DNA of 64,000 bases, taken from positions 14,738,714 to 14,802,713 of the forward strand of contig CAIIXF020000007.1 of assembly GCA_903813345.2 (NCBI GenBank), given 5' to 3'. The translations under genes and the position numbers were made by a program. Positions 1-11,712 of the stretch are shown here, piece after piece. Source of the stretch: Owenia fusiformis. Its lineage: Eukaryota > Annelida > Polychaeta > Sabellida > Oweniidae. A model generated the notes under the pieces. That model had not been told where the DNA came from and made no database searches. It saw nothing but the letters and a program-made list of their open reading frames with translations. How positions within the stretch are numbered: the stretch's first letter is position 1; every line of letters begins with the position of its first letter.

Positions 1-1271
1 CATAGCTGCAAGCGGGGTACAGGAGTCACAACAAATACAAGTAGCTTGACAAGGGCCCGTTTTTGAGCATCTGTTAAATTGATCTATAAACAAAATAACT
101 AAATAAACAAAACACCCATTTTGCAGTACAGTACATTCAAGTATTGTTTAGGCTCCAGTGAACCATATCACACTGTACTGCTTGTTATGTTTATAATTTA
201 ATGCTGTTACACAGCGAATATATCGGCATCATGGAGTCTATAAAGAAAGGTAAGTGAGGACAATTTTAGAGATGGATTGATTAGTGAAATGGAGGATACC
301 GAGGTTAAGGAATGTGCCGCACCGCCTCAACCCAAAAGGGCTTCCTTTTTTGTAAACCTCTATATTATAAATTACGTTGCTACGGCAACTTGGCCCAATA
401 TAAGGAACAACATTTTTATAATCAAGTAGAGCAATAAATGGATTTTTATGCCTTCTTTTAGAAGCCCAGTGGCAATCATTTCTTTGGTTATTATATTCTA
501 GTACTTATCTAGGTTCACAGTTACAGGTTCACTGCTATCATTTTCAGTGGCACCCTCAGGAACAGAAGATCGTCAATATTAAATACTGTGTTTTTACATA
601 CATCATAAAGCAATATGTATGGTTCAAAGCCACAATGAATGCATGAAAATTTGTTGGGGCATTGTGATAATGCTATGAAAAACAGGTAGGCATTTATAAC
701 GCTCCTTTTGGAACGAATGGATACTTTGGGCTATCGAGTTCATCAGCAATGATACTTAATGCTGTTTCAATTGCAACTGATCTATGAAGGCTGGCTTGCA
801 AATGCTTGCAAAATGACAGTGACTATGGAATTTATTTTGTATCAAAATTGGACATTACGTGATCCATGGGAAAAATCCCACTAAGCGAAATACGCATCAT
901 TATATGCGAACCTCGCATCATCGTATGCCATTTTTAATCCATGTTGTACAAACAGTTAATTTCCTTACATAACTTATTTTCATTCACACACATACTGGTT
1001 GTATCAAGTGTCACACAAAGAGTTAGCACTAACTCCAATCACTTTCCAAAAATCCAAAAGCAATGTTGAAATGTCACACGGATTGCCTAAAAGTTGCATA
1101 GAATACTGAAAGAATAACACATGAATCAAAGTAAATTTCTAACAAACGTGTCAATTTACACACGCCTTGAGTTTAAACTCGCATAGGATGGTTCCCGCTC
1201 GCATAGGCTGTCACAAACAAGTTGCACTTCACACAGGTGGGAGATGTCACATGATATTTACATCCTGGTTT
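1..1271. other. Intergenic sequence, no gene recognised
   Basis: AT-rich sequence on both strands without a convincing exon, RNA gene or repeat that I can support. Confidence 0.5.
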
Positions 1272-3092
1272 CTACAATATGATGTTTCTACAAAACTGAT
1301 ATCTCTTGGAAGAATCATCTTTTAAAATTGCTTGTATTAGAGGTGATCCTCTTTGTTTAACTTCATGTTGAAGGTCTTTGCGTTTAATATAATTACCCTC
1401 ACTTATTACCCTTTTCTCCAGGAGATTATCTAAATGATGAGTAAGTAAAATGATACTGTTCCTTGCAGGTGAATTATCCTGTGTTACTGCTTGAATATAA
1501 CAGCATTCTTGACCATATATTCCACTAGTTATGGCAGAAAGCTTAAGCTTGTGGCTCTCTCTATTCATCTGGCAAACAATTTTATGGCTAGAGCCCCAGT
1601 TTTTTTTGAACGTGAACTGTGTCTTGGCGTCCAATTTTTTTAAATGTTAACCAGGAAATACCTTCAGTTGGATCTACACAAGATGCCATAAAGTCAAGAA
1701 CATGCAATATATGTACAGTCTGCATGTGTTGTTTCATTGACAATGCAAGCATAGTTTGATCACATATGCTACATGTTAACTTCTGCTGACGTATATGTCG
1801 AGTAGTAGTCAAAGGGACACTTTGTGGTTTCAGTGGTTCTTCCTTAATTGTGTAGTCACTATCCTTTGTTTTATTGATTTATTTTTTTTATATTCTACTT
1901 TACTGGACCTTCCATTTTCTTAAAAATTGTCTTCTTTAATATCATTTGACCTTCGGGCACTTGTTGGATAAGTTGTCGATGGAACACTTTGTTGTTTCAA
2001 TGGTTCTTTCTGAACTTTGTTGTCACTACTCCTTGTTTCTATTTCAGGTTCACAGGACCTCTTCCCTTTTCTTAAAAATTGTCTTCTTTAATATCATTTG
2101 ACCTTGGGGCACTTGTTGGATAAGTTATTGATGGAACACTTTGTTGTTTCAATGGTTCTTCCTGAACTTTGTTGTCACTACTCCTTGTTTCTATTTCAGG
2201 TTCACAGGACCTCTTCCCTTTTCTTAAAAACATTGTCTTCTTTAATATCATTTGACCTTGGGACACTTGTTGGATAAGTTGTCGATGGAACACTTTTTTT
2301 GTTTCAATGGTTCTTCCTGAACTTTGTTGTCACTACTCCTTGTTTCTATGTCAGGTTCACAGGACATCTACCCTTTTCTTAAAAAATGTCTTCTTCAATA
2401 TCATTTGACCTTGGGGCACTTGTTGGATAAGTTGTTGATGGAACACTTTGTTGTTTCAATGGTTCTTCGTTACTAGTTCTTGTTTCTATTTCAGGTTCAG
2501 ATGACCTCTTTCTTTTTCTTAAAGAGTGTTATTTTTGATATCCCCTGACCTTGGGGTACATGTTGGAGAATCATTTGTCGAAAAAACTGTTGGTAGATGC
2601 ATATTACTTTTTCCTTCACTTATTATACAAGGCTTGCATATAAGAGAAGGCTCATTTGTGTCATCATTACATCTTGGGGGAGTAGATGTTTCACAAATTA
2701 GTTTCAGATGAGAGATTTTCTTTTGTATTTTTATAAGCCACTTTTTTTATCAAACATTATTATTTTGAGTTAGTCTCTTCTATATGTTTTTTTAAGTAAC
2801 AAAATTTACTCCTATTTGCTGGAAAGTAAGGGCAATGGAAATGACTCCTATGCTTGATGTTTGTTAAACAAGAAGAACAGCTATAGTTACATGCAAGTAA
2901 AACTTTACCATTTACAAAGACACCATTGTCCCAATGTTGTCTCACATGGCTTTGATCTGGCAGCCTCTTAGTTACACACAGAATACAGGTTGGGTACTTC
3001 TTTAAACTATTATACAGCTTCAGTAATTCAGCCTCTTCCTTGTTATAAAGAGTTGAAACTATACTTTCAACCTCATCTTCCTCCATTTCCAA
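1272..3092 (-). pseudogene. Decayed Cys/His-rich gene fragment, family unknown
   Basis: Three minus-strand coding-like blocks lie in gene order. Block 2760-3092 starts MEMEEDEVESIV and carries CxxC pairs (TCILC, SCSSC) and a zinc-finger-like stretch HFHCP...LKKHIEE. Blocks near 1876-2530 are repeats encoding about 51 residues each. Block 1588-1812 holds TCSICDQ...MKQHMQTVH, which resembles a C2H2 finger. The frame of 1588-1812 runs into that of 1272-1634 across an A-rich homopolymer near 1635, as a one-base frameshift would give. Other repeat copies are also out of frame with one another. I do not recognise the family. It could be a fast-evolving zinc-finger gene, a transposon-derived protein, or a pseudogene; the frameshifts favour decay, although some breaks could be unrecognised introns. 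Confidence 0.35.
1876..2530 (-). repeat. Tandem repeat of about 153 bp with coding potential
   Basis: Copies begin with a GTTTCTATTTCAGGTTC-like segment near 2035, 2188, 2342 and 2481, with a degenerate copy near 1876. Spacing is about 153, 154 and 140 bp. On the minus strand a copy reads as about 51 residues, including RSCEPEIETRSSDNKVQ and LKQQSVPS. A period that is a multiple of three suggests it expanded while it was coding. Confidence 0.7.
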
Positions 3093-3631
3093 AATATGAA
3101 ATTCACATTTCTTTGGGTTTTTTTCTGGTTGGTTTTAGGTTGGCTCATGCTTGGTAATTCCATGCTGGGAATTGCCTGAAATTGCCCAGGATTTTCAACT
3201 GACTTGGTTCAACTAAATTTAAGACACATTGTTATTCAAAATTTTTTATTTTCTATAAGGTTACATTAAATTAGTTATTATTACCATGAGTAAAATGAAT
3301 GCTTTGAAGTGACTCAAAGTGAACATAATTTTGTTAATGAAAATGTTTCTTCACAAATATATTATATGTCTATATTTGACTTTATAAAGACACATGAAGT
3401 ATATACAAAGTATCTATTTGTACCTATCTATTTGTACACCATATGCATCAGCATTTAAAATTTGAACCAAATCCATCAACTAGTGTTTGAGTTATCGAAC
3501 ATTACTTTTTGAAGAAAAATGGTGGCCATATTGAAAATTCTTTTTCAAGCAGAGATCCTACACCTATAGGGCATAAGCCTATAAAATTTGAATCAAATCC
3601 GTCCGTCTGTATTTGAGTTATGGACTCCTTT
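3093..3631. other. Region 3' of SRCR-A, no gene
   Basis: Downstream flank of the minus-strand SRCR-A gene. A T-rich stretch near 3243-3250 contains the complement of AATAAA and could supply a polyadenylation signal. The sequence just before the SRCR-A stop (about 3600-3632) partly resembles the matching flank of SRCR-B. Confidence 0.35.
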
Positions 3632-6600
3632 TCAAGGCGTTGTACGACATCCCAGGAAAGCTAGCTGTGTACAATTATTGTAAATTGCTCTGAAGTCACA
3701 CTGGCCAAGTGAATATTCATTACCCAAACATTTTATCTGAATTGCAGGCCATTCATATATCCTACCATTCCAAAAAGGAATATAACGCACTCTCCTTGCA
3801 CGTACATAAGGTCCTGCATCTCTGAATGCAACATAGTCAGCATTGATTTTGTACGCTCTTCTTTCACCTGTAGCAGTGAAACAAAAGACATCTGCAGTTG
3901 GTTTGTCGAAACTATCCCCACAGATCCATCTCCATCCATGCTTTTCACCACTAAACACCTTGATTAACCCTGACTTTGGTGGCATCCATACTCTAAGTTG
4001 ATGGCAATAGACACTGACTCTTCTGTTAGACGAGCATGAAGCCTCATCACCACTCTTAAAGGTACATTCAGCAATGTTTGCTTCATCTCCATTACATTTG
4101 ACATCACTCATCACTATTGGGTCAGCTCTGCCTCCAAGGACATTATTGCTGTCAACACTAACATACATAGGTTTTCCTGGATGTGATACAAAAATCAATG
4201 ATATTACATATTTAACAATCATGTTCAACATAAATCATATGTATATCAAAGTCATAAACGATACACTAGGTGTGAGTAGAAATAATCTTGATTTACGTCA
4301 TTCAGTCAACTGATGTCATATTTGGAATTGACATGTAAAATCACATCTAGAAATGTGGTTTTGAGTTTATCAACTTTGAAAATGTGACTTCTAGGTTCCC
4401 CATGGGCCCCATGTTGTAAAATCACAAAAAGTGAAATATCCTTTTTTGAATTGAGTAGATAATATTTTTACTGGACATATTTTAATTTGGATAACTATAT
4501 CAGATACATAAACACCCTGTGGTATCCAAACTGCGTGCATACTATGCACGCAGTTTGTCACACTGACAAACTGCGCATATCAACATTGCATCATACAAGT
4601 GTTTTCAAACATTTATTCTGCATTGTTTTATAGTTTCATACGTCCATTCAGTGCCGATTTTATGGTTCTACCATGTGATAGCGAAAGTTATGTGTAGATG
4701 AACATAGGTTTTAAAATATAAGCAGATTAATAAAAAGTGTCATCGGCTTTTCGATAACCGACACATAAGGTAAGATGTCGCACTTTACACAGAAAAAGAA
4801 AATACTATATTACTTAAACTACTGTATCTTTCAATATGTGCAAACACAATGGCTAAATAAATTCAAATTACGACAAACAGACATTATATGACGCAATACT
4901 GTATATTTTGAACATGAAAGCTCCTTAGGAACTTTATTTTGAGATATTTCAGTTCATACCAGGAAAAAAATTGAGTGCAACTTGTAAAGAATGCAAATCT
5001 CGACATAATGGTAATGTCTGATAAACAAAACGAGCCTTGTATTTCCAGTACTTTTCATCCTTATGGGAGCCGTGTCCTCCCCGTCTGCCATTTTTAAATA
5101 TGCGCGCAGTTTGTCAGAGATTCAAACTGCGTGTATAGTATTAGAGGGAATACAGTAAGCCTTTTTCATGAATTCAACATTTATTCATAGTTTTTTTGGT
5201 CATGTTGAGTTTACGATTTCATTTGCTGTTCAATTATTTTGTAATAAGATATAATCCATGAACCAAAACATTAATAAAAATAACATGTTGATTTTGTTTA
5301 AATGTTAGTATACTTACTACTTACTGTCAGGTTCATTAAAGGCTCCAGTTTGTCTGCACAGCACTTGTGTTTCCTTAATTCCCCAACCTGTGGCACAAAC
5401 AGCTCCTCTATGATCTTGTGAAATATACACCTCTACTTGGCCCATGAAAGGAAACTCTGTCTTTGCTCTTATATATTCATGTATGCCTGTTTGAGACATA
5501 TAAGGCTGAGTAATCATGTTAAACATCAACTATGTTTATGATTTTTTATGTATTCTATTTTTTAGGTGTAATGTGTAATTAAATAGATAAGGAGCTCTGA
5601 GTAGTGGTTGTTGTAATTGTCTCATGTTTCTACTCTCCCATTATTCCTGTACTTGTAAGCACATAACAGAAATTCTCAAAAATTTCCAGTAACCCATATT
5701 TCATCCACATTGCATCATGGAATACCATGACCCTCTCTTTCTACATCATAGATTGCCATGGAATTTGGTACGGTACTTTCGATTTAGAATTGGTGGAATC
5801 GACGGACGAATCAAATTCGCTTTAACAAACACGTGATTTTAACGTCACAACTCAAAAAGAATTCTCAATTGTTATAACATTAGAAATAAACATCTTATAA
5901 AATCATTGTAAATTTATTCTGTAGGGGAAGAAATTTTTTTTTTAAAAGTATGTCAACTTTTTTACAAGAGTAAACTTCCAGAGAATTTTAAGATTGAATG
6001 GGAAGCCCCACCTACTCAATCAGTGGGATTGGCATGGAAAATCAGAGCAACGAAACACAGACAGGTTTTGAGATGCGATGTGTATCAGCGTCCACATTGT
6101 GCATTTTTTGTTTTATACAAATTCATGCATTTAGCTTATATTGCATTTGGATCTAGATATAACAAACATTTGTACCTGGTTGATAGTCCAAACATTGTAC
6201 TCCTATATTGTAATAGTCACATCTTGAAGCAGTGACCCGAGGCTTAGCATTTCCACATACAATACCGGAGTCAGTATCCTGGCATTCAAACTTCATATAA
6301 TTTGACCTGTGTGGAGCTGTGCGTTGCTGATTATATATCGCAATAGCATGTTCGGGAGGGAAGCCTAAATTTTCACAGATAATACTGGCTTCTGTCTTTG
6401 TCCAATTCTCACTACAGAGACCTTTGTTAAAGTTTGTTATAAATGGTTTACCCACAGAACCATCAGAATCTTTTAAGTGTATTTTTATATCATTGGACAT
6501 GTTACATGCCATATATACTGAAAAATGATAGGTCCAGCTGCACCCAAATCCAAAACCAAAGCGACGACAGTCATATATGCTTTTCTCAGACCCATTGCAG

Positions 6601-9600
6601 CTCTTTGAAGAATAAATAAAATGGTCTGGTGGTGGATGTTTATAGAGAAAGACTGTCCCTATATTAAGTCCAAGATGCTTACACAATACCTTTACATCTT
6701 CCACGTCCCAAACACTAGTGCACATGGTAAACCATTTGTCTCTTATATAAGCCTGAATGTTGCCATATGTCCCTTCACTTAACCTAATTAATGAGACATT
6801 ACATGATACTGTAGGGCTCTTACAATATCCTGTCTCACTCTCAACTTTCCATTTTGAAAATTTGCACTCTCTTATATGTTTTTCAGAACCCTTACATACA
6901 ATATCTGTGTTTATTGATTTTTGGTGTTTCGCTAATGCTGCTTCCCACCTATGAACTACAAATGTGATTGCCACCTGGGCCAAGCCAGATTCGTAGCCAA
7001 GTTGTTGACAGATGGTTTTTGCAAACCCTATAGCCCAGTCATTACCACATACCAAGAGCCATGTATCATTCACATTGACTTTGACTTCTCCATGAGATCT
7101 TTTATCAAGCTTTATAACAGCCGCAGAAACAGCACCTTTTAAATGATGAAAATAATATTCATAAAGTACATCATCATCTACCTTAAAATATAATATCATT
7201 AAAAATCAGCAATGTGTGTTTTTAATTATGATAGGTTTACTTACAAAGTTAACTTACTGTCTGGTTCATCAGGACATGCTATTTCAAAAGGTAGCCTTTC
7301 TCTGAACATGCTGTACATGCTGTAACACAGTCCAGGTGAATGACCAAATAGTGCCCAATCCCCGGCCATTGATGTTATTCCTTGACATTTGGATAACTCT
7401 GTTTCATCATTCTCCCTATGGTAATACCTTGTTACACAGTCAATGTAGGCAATCTCATAGCTAATATCATTGGTTTTTGTGTCTGTGGTTCTAGCATACC
7501 TTGTCTCTAAGCCCAGCCATTTGCATCCTTTATATGATGGTACTCCACAAGCAAGGTGCCATTTATTGGAAACAAACACTTCCAAAAGTCCAGATTTTAA
7601 ACCAGATGTTATCAGTCCTTTTCTAAGTCTAAATTTTGGTTCACATATTCCAGTTACAAGTTCCATGGAATCTGTATGGTTACGAATTTCTGTTTTACAA
7701 TCTTGTAGATTACTTTCTGATCCTTCACATATGAGGGTATAATTCCAAATGGGACCTCTGTAGACAGTCTTTGGCCAATATTTGTGTTTTAAGCCAAATT
7801 CATAGCCAAGTTGCCTACAAGCTACATTTGCTAACAGTCTGGGATGTCCTTGGTAGATGTTCTGCAATTCCCCAGGATTTATCACTGTTCCCCAGACTCC
7901 TTCATGTTTAAGCTCTATCACCCCAGTGTCAGAAATACGAACCTGAGCATCACTTTCATCCTTCTTGCATATAGCAATGGCATCATTGTTTTTCTGGAAT
8001 GTATATACGTATCCTTTACCAAAAGAGGAAAAAGCATTGAGTTGAGCTTAACATTTTGAATTGAATGAATTGCTGCAGTTTTGCAACTTTGTTTGCTTAT
8101 TCCTTGTCTTGCCTATTTACTAAAAGTGATGCTCTAGGACATTATTCATGAAAAACTTTGAATGTATTTCTTTTTTTGATTTCACTTCTCATAAGTTGAT
8201 ACATTTTCTCAACTTATGTATTGATCAAAATATATATTGATACCTCACATTGTGGTGTTTTAAGCCATTCCGGTGTTTCACACTGTCCAATAAATGTTTC
8301 ATTTCCATTGCACTTAACATTCTGAACCCCATATTTTCGTCCCTTGCGTTCATGTCCTCCCCATTTCCTTGGGTTTCTTCTATTGGTTTTGCTGTCTAAA
8401 ATTGCCAGACAAGTTTTGCACATCGATTGTCTATTGGATTTTGTACATTTCTATTTTTAAGTATGTTTTAAAGGTTCAATTAAGACCATAGAAGAAATTT
8501 GGGAGTCATTTTAACTTTCCCGAGCTATTAGTGCAATGTTTGGCCTACTAGTAATGTCTTCATCGCCATACCTATCTTCATAAAATATATGCACTTGTCG
8601 ACGAATACCACCAATCAGACTTGCAAATAGACTTCTAAATAAGCAATTGAAAGTATGGACATCCCGCATTTTGTTTATATCTCCGCCAATATAAGACCGC
8701 ATGTCAGCAGGTTTACAGTATAACTGCGATTGTCTAATATAACAGTATGCATTGTACACGATATGACCGCTGTCGACGGTCTATTACCGGCGAGTCTTGC
8801 AGTTAGCCTTGCCCACTGACGAAAGCAAAAACACCTCAAATCTACCCATATTCAAGGTCTTCTTGACAGGCGCATGGTATATATCAAACAGAATGATGGA
8901 TAGAACTTTAGGTGAAAACAGGGCTGGAATCCAATGACGATATCACCGGGAAATCATTAAAAGGTACGTGAACATTTTTTCTGTCGATGTTTAATGGTTT
9001 TGTGAGAAGATTCCCGGTGATTTAGGATGATTAGTGATTGTGAATATAGGCAGGAATTAGGTACGTTTGGGGGTTTTCTTTGTAGTTAATGAAACTAGAT
9101 GTTAGCCTTGATGAAATATCCAAACGTTGATATATTTTGACACCAGGTGCATGATCATTGGATACATCACTATCTACTCAACCTTTAATGCACAATACAG
9201 CTTTCCAGAGATGCATATATCTGTTATTTATATGTATATGTAGTTATTATACAGTCAGATATTTTGCCTCCTGAAATCATTCTTCATACTTTACCCAGTC
9301 TTTCAAAAAAGTATGCAATATGTGAATGATATTGCCAACAATGTTTAACATGTTATTTAATGCTACATTATAGAACATGACACATTACCAATACCTGATT
9401 TATAAATCTGTGTATTAGAACCATCAGGATCGTACCCTAATTGCCTACATATGACCTTGGCATCATTTACATCCCAGCCATAGTTGCAGACTCTTCGCCA
9501 TTTCCTTTGAAAGTAGACTTCTACCCTGCCTTGGCCTTTATAGGCTTCATTTCCAGTGAGGCGTGCATCAAAGTCATGAGCAAGACGTGCCATTATTCCT

Positions 9601-10296
9601 ATAGTTCAAATAAAAACTGATTCCATTTCTTTTCCCTATTCATGTTTTTTATTTTTGATAAATAGTGGGTCGGTTAAAAATAAAATTCATGTTAAACTAT
9701 CCCATCTGCACTCTGGCTTTAAGGTAGAAGTTCATTGTCTATTATGCAGTCAGTTCGCGCATCTCTTATACCAAAAACTAGAACTGAATAAAACATCAAT
9801 AAATGTTTATTTGAAAATCTCCTCTGGATATTCAAATGCCTCAATTGATTAAGGCGTCATGTCTAATAAGATTTTAAACCTCGAGAGAGTGGGTTTGAAA
9901 CCAGGCAGAATCCATTTTTTCTATTTTTTTCCATTCACAATACATTTTCTTGATCTCTTTTTATCTGACACACTCATGTTGATCTATCAAGACATTTTTG
10001 GCAATATTACTCATTATATACAATGGAATAATAATATTTTCCCACTGATTCATAATATTCAAAGATATTTTTTCTCAAAATCCAGACAGTGAATTTTCAT
10101 AACTATTATATTAATACTTTTGTATTCTCATTGAATATTCACATTTTTGGAATTTCCTATTGAGAGCAATGTTAAATTATAACACCTTTCAGAAATAACT
10201 AAACAGTCAATATTTCACAAGCAACTTTTTATATTGAAAAATAATATCCTACTTACCACTTGTAGATAGGACTACAATGATATAATGAAGCAGCAT
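3632..10296 (-). CDS. SRCR-A: secreted protein with eight group A scavenger receptor cysteine-rich domains
   Basis: Seven exons (5' to 3'): 10296-10257, 9598-9395, 8395-8244, 7993-7258, 7135-6176, 5486-5325, 4176-3632. All junctions are GT/AG, phases 1,1,0,1,1,1, giving 932 residues. Exon 1 encodes a short hydrophobic signal peptide ([13 protein letters not shown]). SRCR1 spans exons 2-3, SRCR2-3 are in exon 4, SRCR4-6 in exon 5, SRCR7 spans exons 6-7 and SRCR8 ends exon 7. Diagnostic motifs include [18 protein letters not shown] and VKCNGNE. Most domains have the six cysteines of group A; SRCR2 has only four. The protein stops 16 residues after a GQC cysteine motif, with no membrane segment or anchor, so it is predicted secreted. 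SRCR proteins bind ligands in immunity and recognition; a specific ligand cannot be read here. SRCR-B and SRCR-C are tandem paralogues. Confidence 0.88.
4266..4440 (-). repeat. Dispersed repeat, inverted relative to a copy at 24290-24510
   Basis: The segment GAGTAGAAATAATCTTGATT, the following TTACGTCATT, and the later GTTTTGAGTTTATCAACTTTG have reverse-complement counterparts, in the same order, at 24290-24510. It lies in the last intron of SRCR-A. Probably a transposon remnant; no coding capacity is seen. Confidence 0.55.
4509..5155. repeat. Inverted-repeat element in the last SRCR-A intron
   Basis: The left end (about 4520-4580) contains ACTATGCACGCAGTTTG followed by TGACAAACTGCGC. The right end (about 5100-5150) is its approximate reverse complement (GCGCAGTTTGTCA, then CAAACTGCGTGTATAGT). 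The left end also folds locally around GCATACTATGC. About 600 bp between ends, no ORF: a non-autonomous DNA element. Confidence 0.55.
9700..9940 (+). repeat. tRNA-derived SINE-like segment in SRCR-A intron 1
   Basis: TTGATTAAGGCGTC (about 9845) resembles the start of a tRNA (A-box side), and GTGGGTTTGAAACC (about 9890) resembles a B box, followed by a T-rich stretch. The surrounding intron sequence has a recognisable relative at 34735-35265 in SRCR-C. Not an intact tRNA. Confidence 0.4.
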
Positions 10297-10444
10297 GGTT
10301 AAAAGCAACATCTATCTTAAGAGTTCCGCTATGTCAGCTGCTTGTCTAAATTATTCATTTGGTATAAACTCTGTATTGTTTTACTATGATGTTAGCTGTT
10401 CACTTGTGCAAATGTCACCAACAATTCATTCCCACTTTATTAAC

Positions 10445-10875
10445 AAACCACCAATGTCATATTATCATCATTATGTCTGCATGTAATAGATGTTAGTCAT
10501 GATCATGACAGTGGTTTAGTTTTATGTCTGCATGTTTGTTGATGGGGTCATGATCATGACAATAAGTTGGTTTCATGTCTGACTGTTTTTAGGTGGAGGT
10601 CATAATCATGACAGTGGTTGTTTCATGTCTGCATGTTTGTTGATGGGGTCATGATCATGACAATAAGTTGGTTTCATGTCTGACTGGTTGTGGATGGGGG
10701 TCATAATCATGACAGTGGTTGGCTTCATGTCTGCATGTTTGTTGATGGGGTCATGATCATGACAATAAGTTGGTTTCATGTCTGACTGGTTGTGGATGGG
10801 GGTCATAATCCTGACAGTGGTTGGCTTCATGTCTGACTGGTTGATGGAGTCATATTCATGACAGTGGTTGGTTTC
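10445..10875. repeat. Minisatellite just upstream of SRCR-A, about 51-bp units in 102-bp pairs
   Basis: Two alternating units, one with TGCATGTTTGTTGATGGGG and one with TGACTGGTTGTGGATGGGG, repeat with higher-order spacing of about 102 bp (copies near 10520, 10622, 10724). Each pair carries the 12-bp perfect palindrome TCATGATCATGA or a variant. It lies 150-580 bp upstream of the SRCR-A start codon. A single diverged copy sits at the same relative place upstream of SRCR-B (17990-18029). Confidence 0.85.
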
Positions 10876-11100
10876 TACTTATTTCCATGATTTTTACAGA
10901 TTCCAAAAACATTGCTTATGGTAGTCAAGAGGTTAGTAAAAATTAACATGGCTAATGGTGTGGTGAATAAAACCTTTTTGTTATGTCTTATCTCTCATTT
11001 TTGTTATGCATTTAAATGACTAAAATATCTATTGTGGTAAGTTTGAAAATTTTATTTGCATTTGAATTTTTAGTAGAATACTATTTTATAACTATCCTTT

Positions 11101-11565
11101 TTAAGGTGTTGTACGACACCCCAAGAAAGCTACTTGTGTACAATTGTGAATTGTTCTGAATTCACATTGGCCAAGTGAATATTCATTTCCCAAACATTTT
11201 ATTTTCATGAGAGGTCTTTCAAATAGGCTCCTGCTACCATAGTATCGAAAATAAGCCACTGTCCTTGCACGCACATAGTATTCCGCATTTCTGACTGAAA
11301 CATAGTCAGCATTGATTTTGTATGCTCTTCTTTCACCTGTAGCTGTGAAACAAAAGACATCTGCAGTTGGTTTGTCAAAATTATCCCCACAGATCAATCT
11401 GGAATACCACTTGCCACCAATATCCATGGTGATTAACCCAGATTTTGGTGGTTTCCATACTTTAAGTTGATGACAATAGACACTGACTCTTCTGTTAGAC
11501 GAGCATGAAGCCTCATCACCACTCTTAAAGGTACATTCAGCAATGTTTGCTTCATCTCCATTAAT
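11101..11565 (-). pseudogene. Orphan truncated copy of the SRCR terminal exon
   Basis: The minus strand encodes the SRCR7 tail and SRCR8 ([15 protein letters not shown]; later [13 protein letters not shown] and [10 protein letters not shown]) and ends CRTTP plus stop, like SRCR-A. The homology breaks abruptly at about 11565 inside the codon run for CNGDEAN. Beyond it is AT-rich sequence with no AG acceptor, so the first 30 or so residues of the exon are gone. Its SRCR8 differs at many positions from the near-identical A and B copies. It lies 3' of SRCR-B and 5' of SRCR-A. It cannot be spliced in as a normal exon 7 and is best read as a leftover of a lost paralogue or an unequal crossover. Confidence 0.8.
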
Positions 11566-11712
11566 TAGAATAATTAGAAATCAAAAATAATTCTAAGAAA
11601 ATGCTGTTTTTATTACACGCAAAATAATATTTGTTTTCGTCAAATTAATTTTCTAAAACTCTCGACTAGTTTTTGTAGAATAATATCATCCTCATAAAAT
11701 ATGGACTCCTTT

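Noticed and set aside
10445-10875. CRISPR-like array
   Set aside because: Whole units repeat without unique spacers, and the window is eukaryotic; it is a minisatellite.
11101-11565. Alternative terminal exon of SRCR-B
   Set aside because: No AG acceptor at the break and the first third of the exon is missing.
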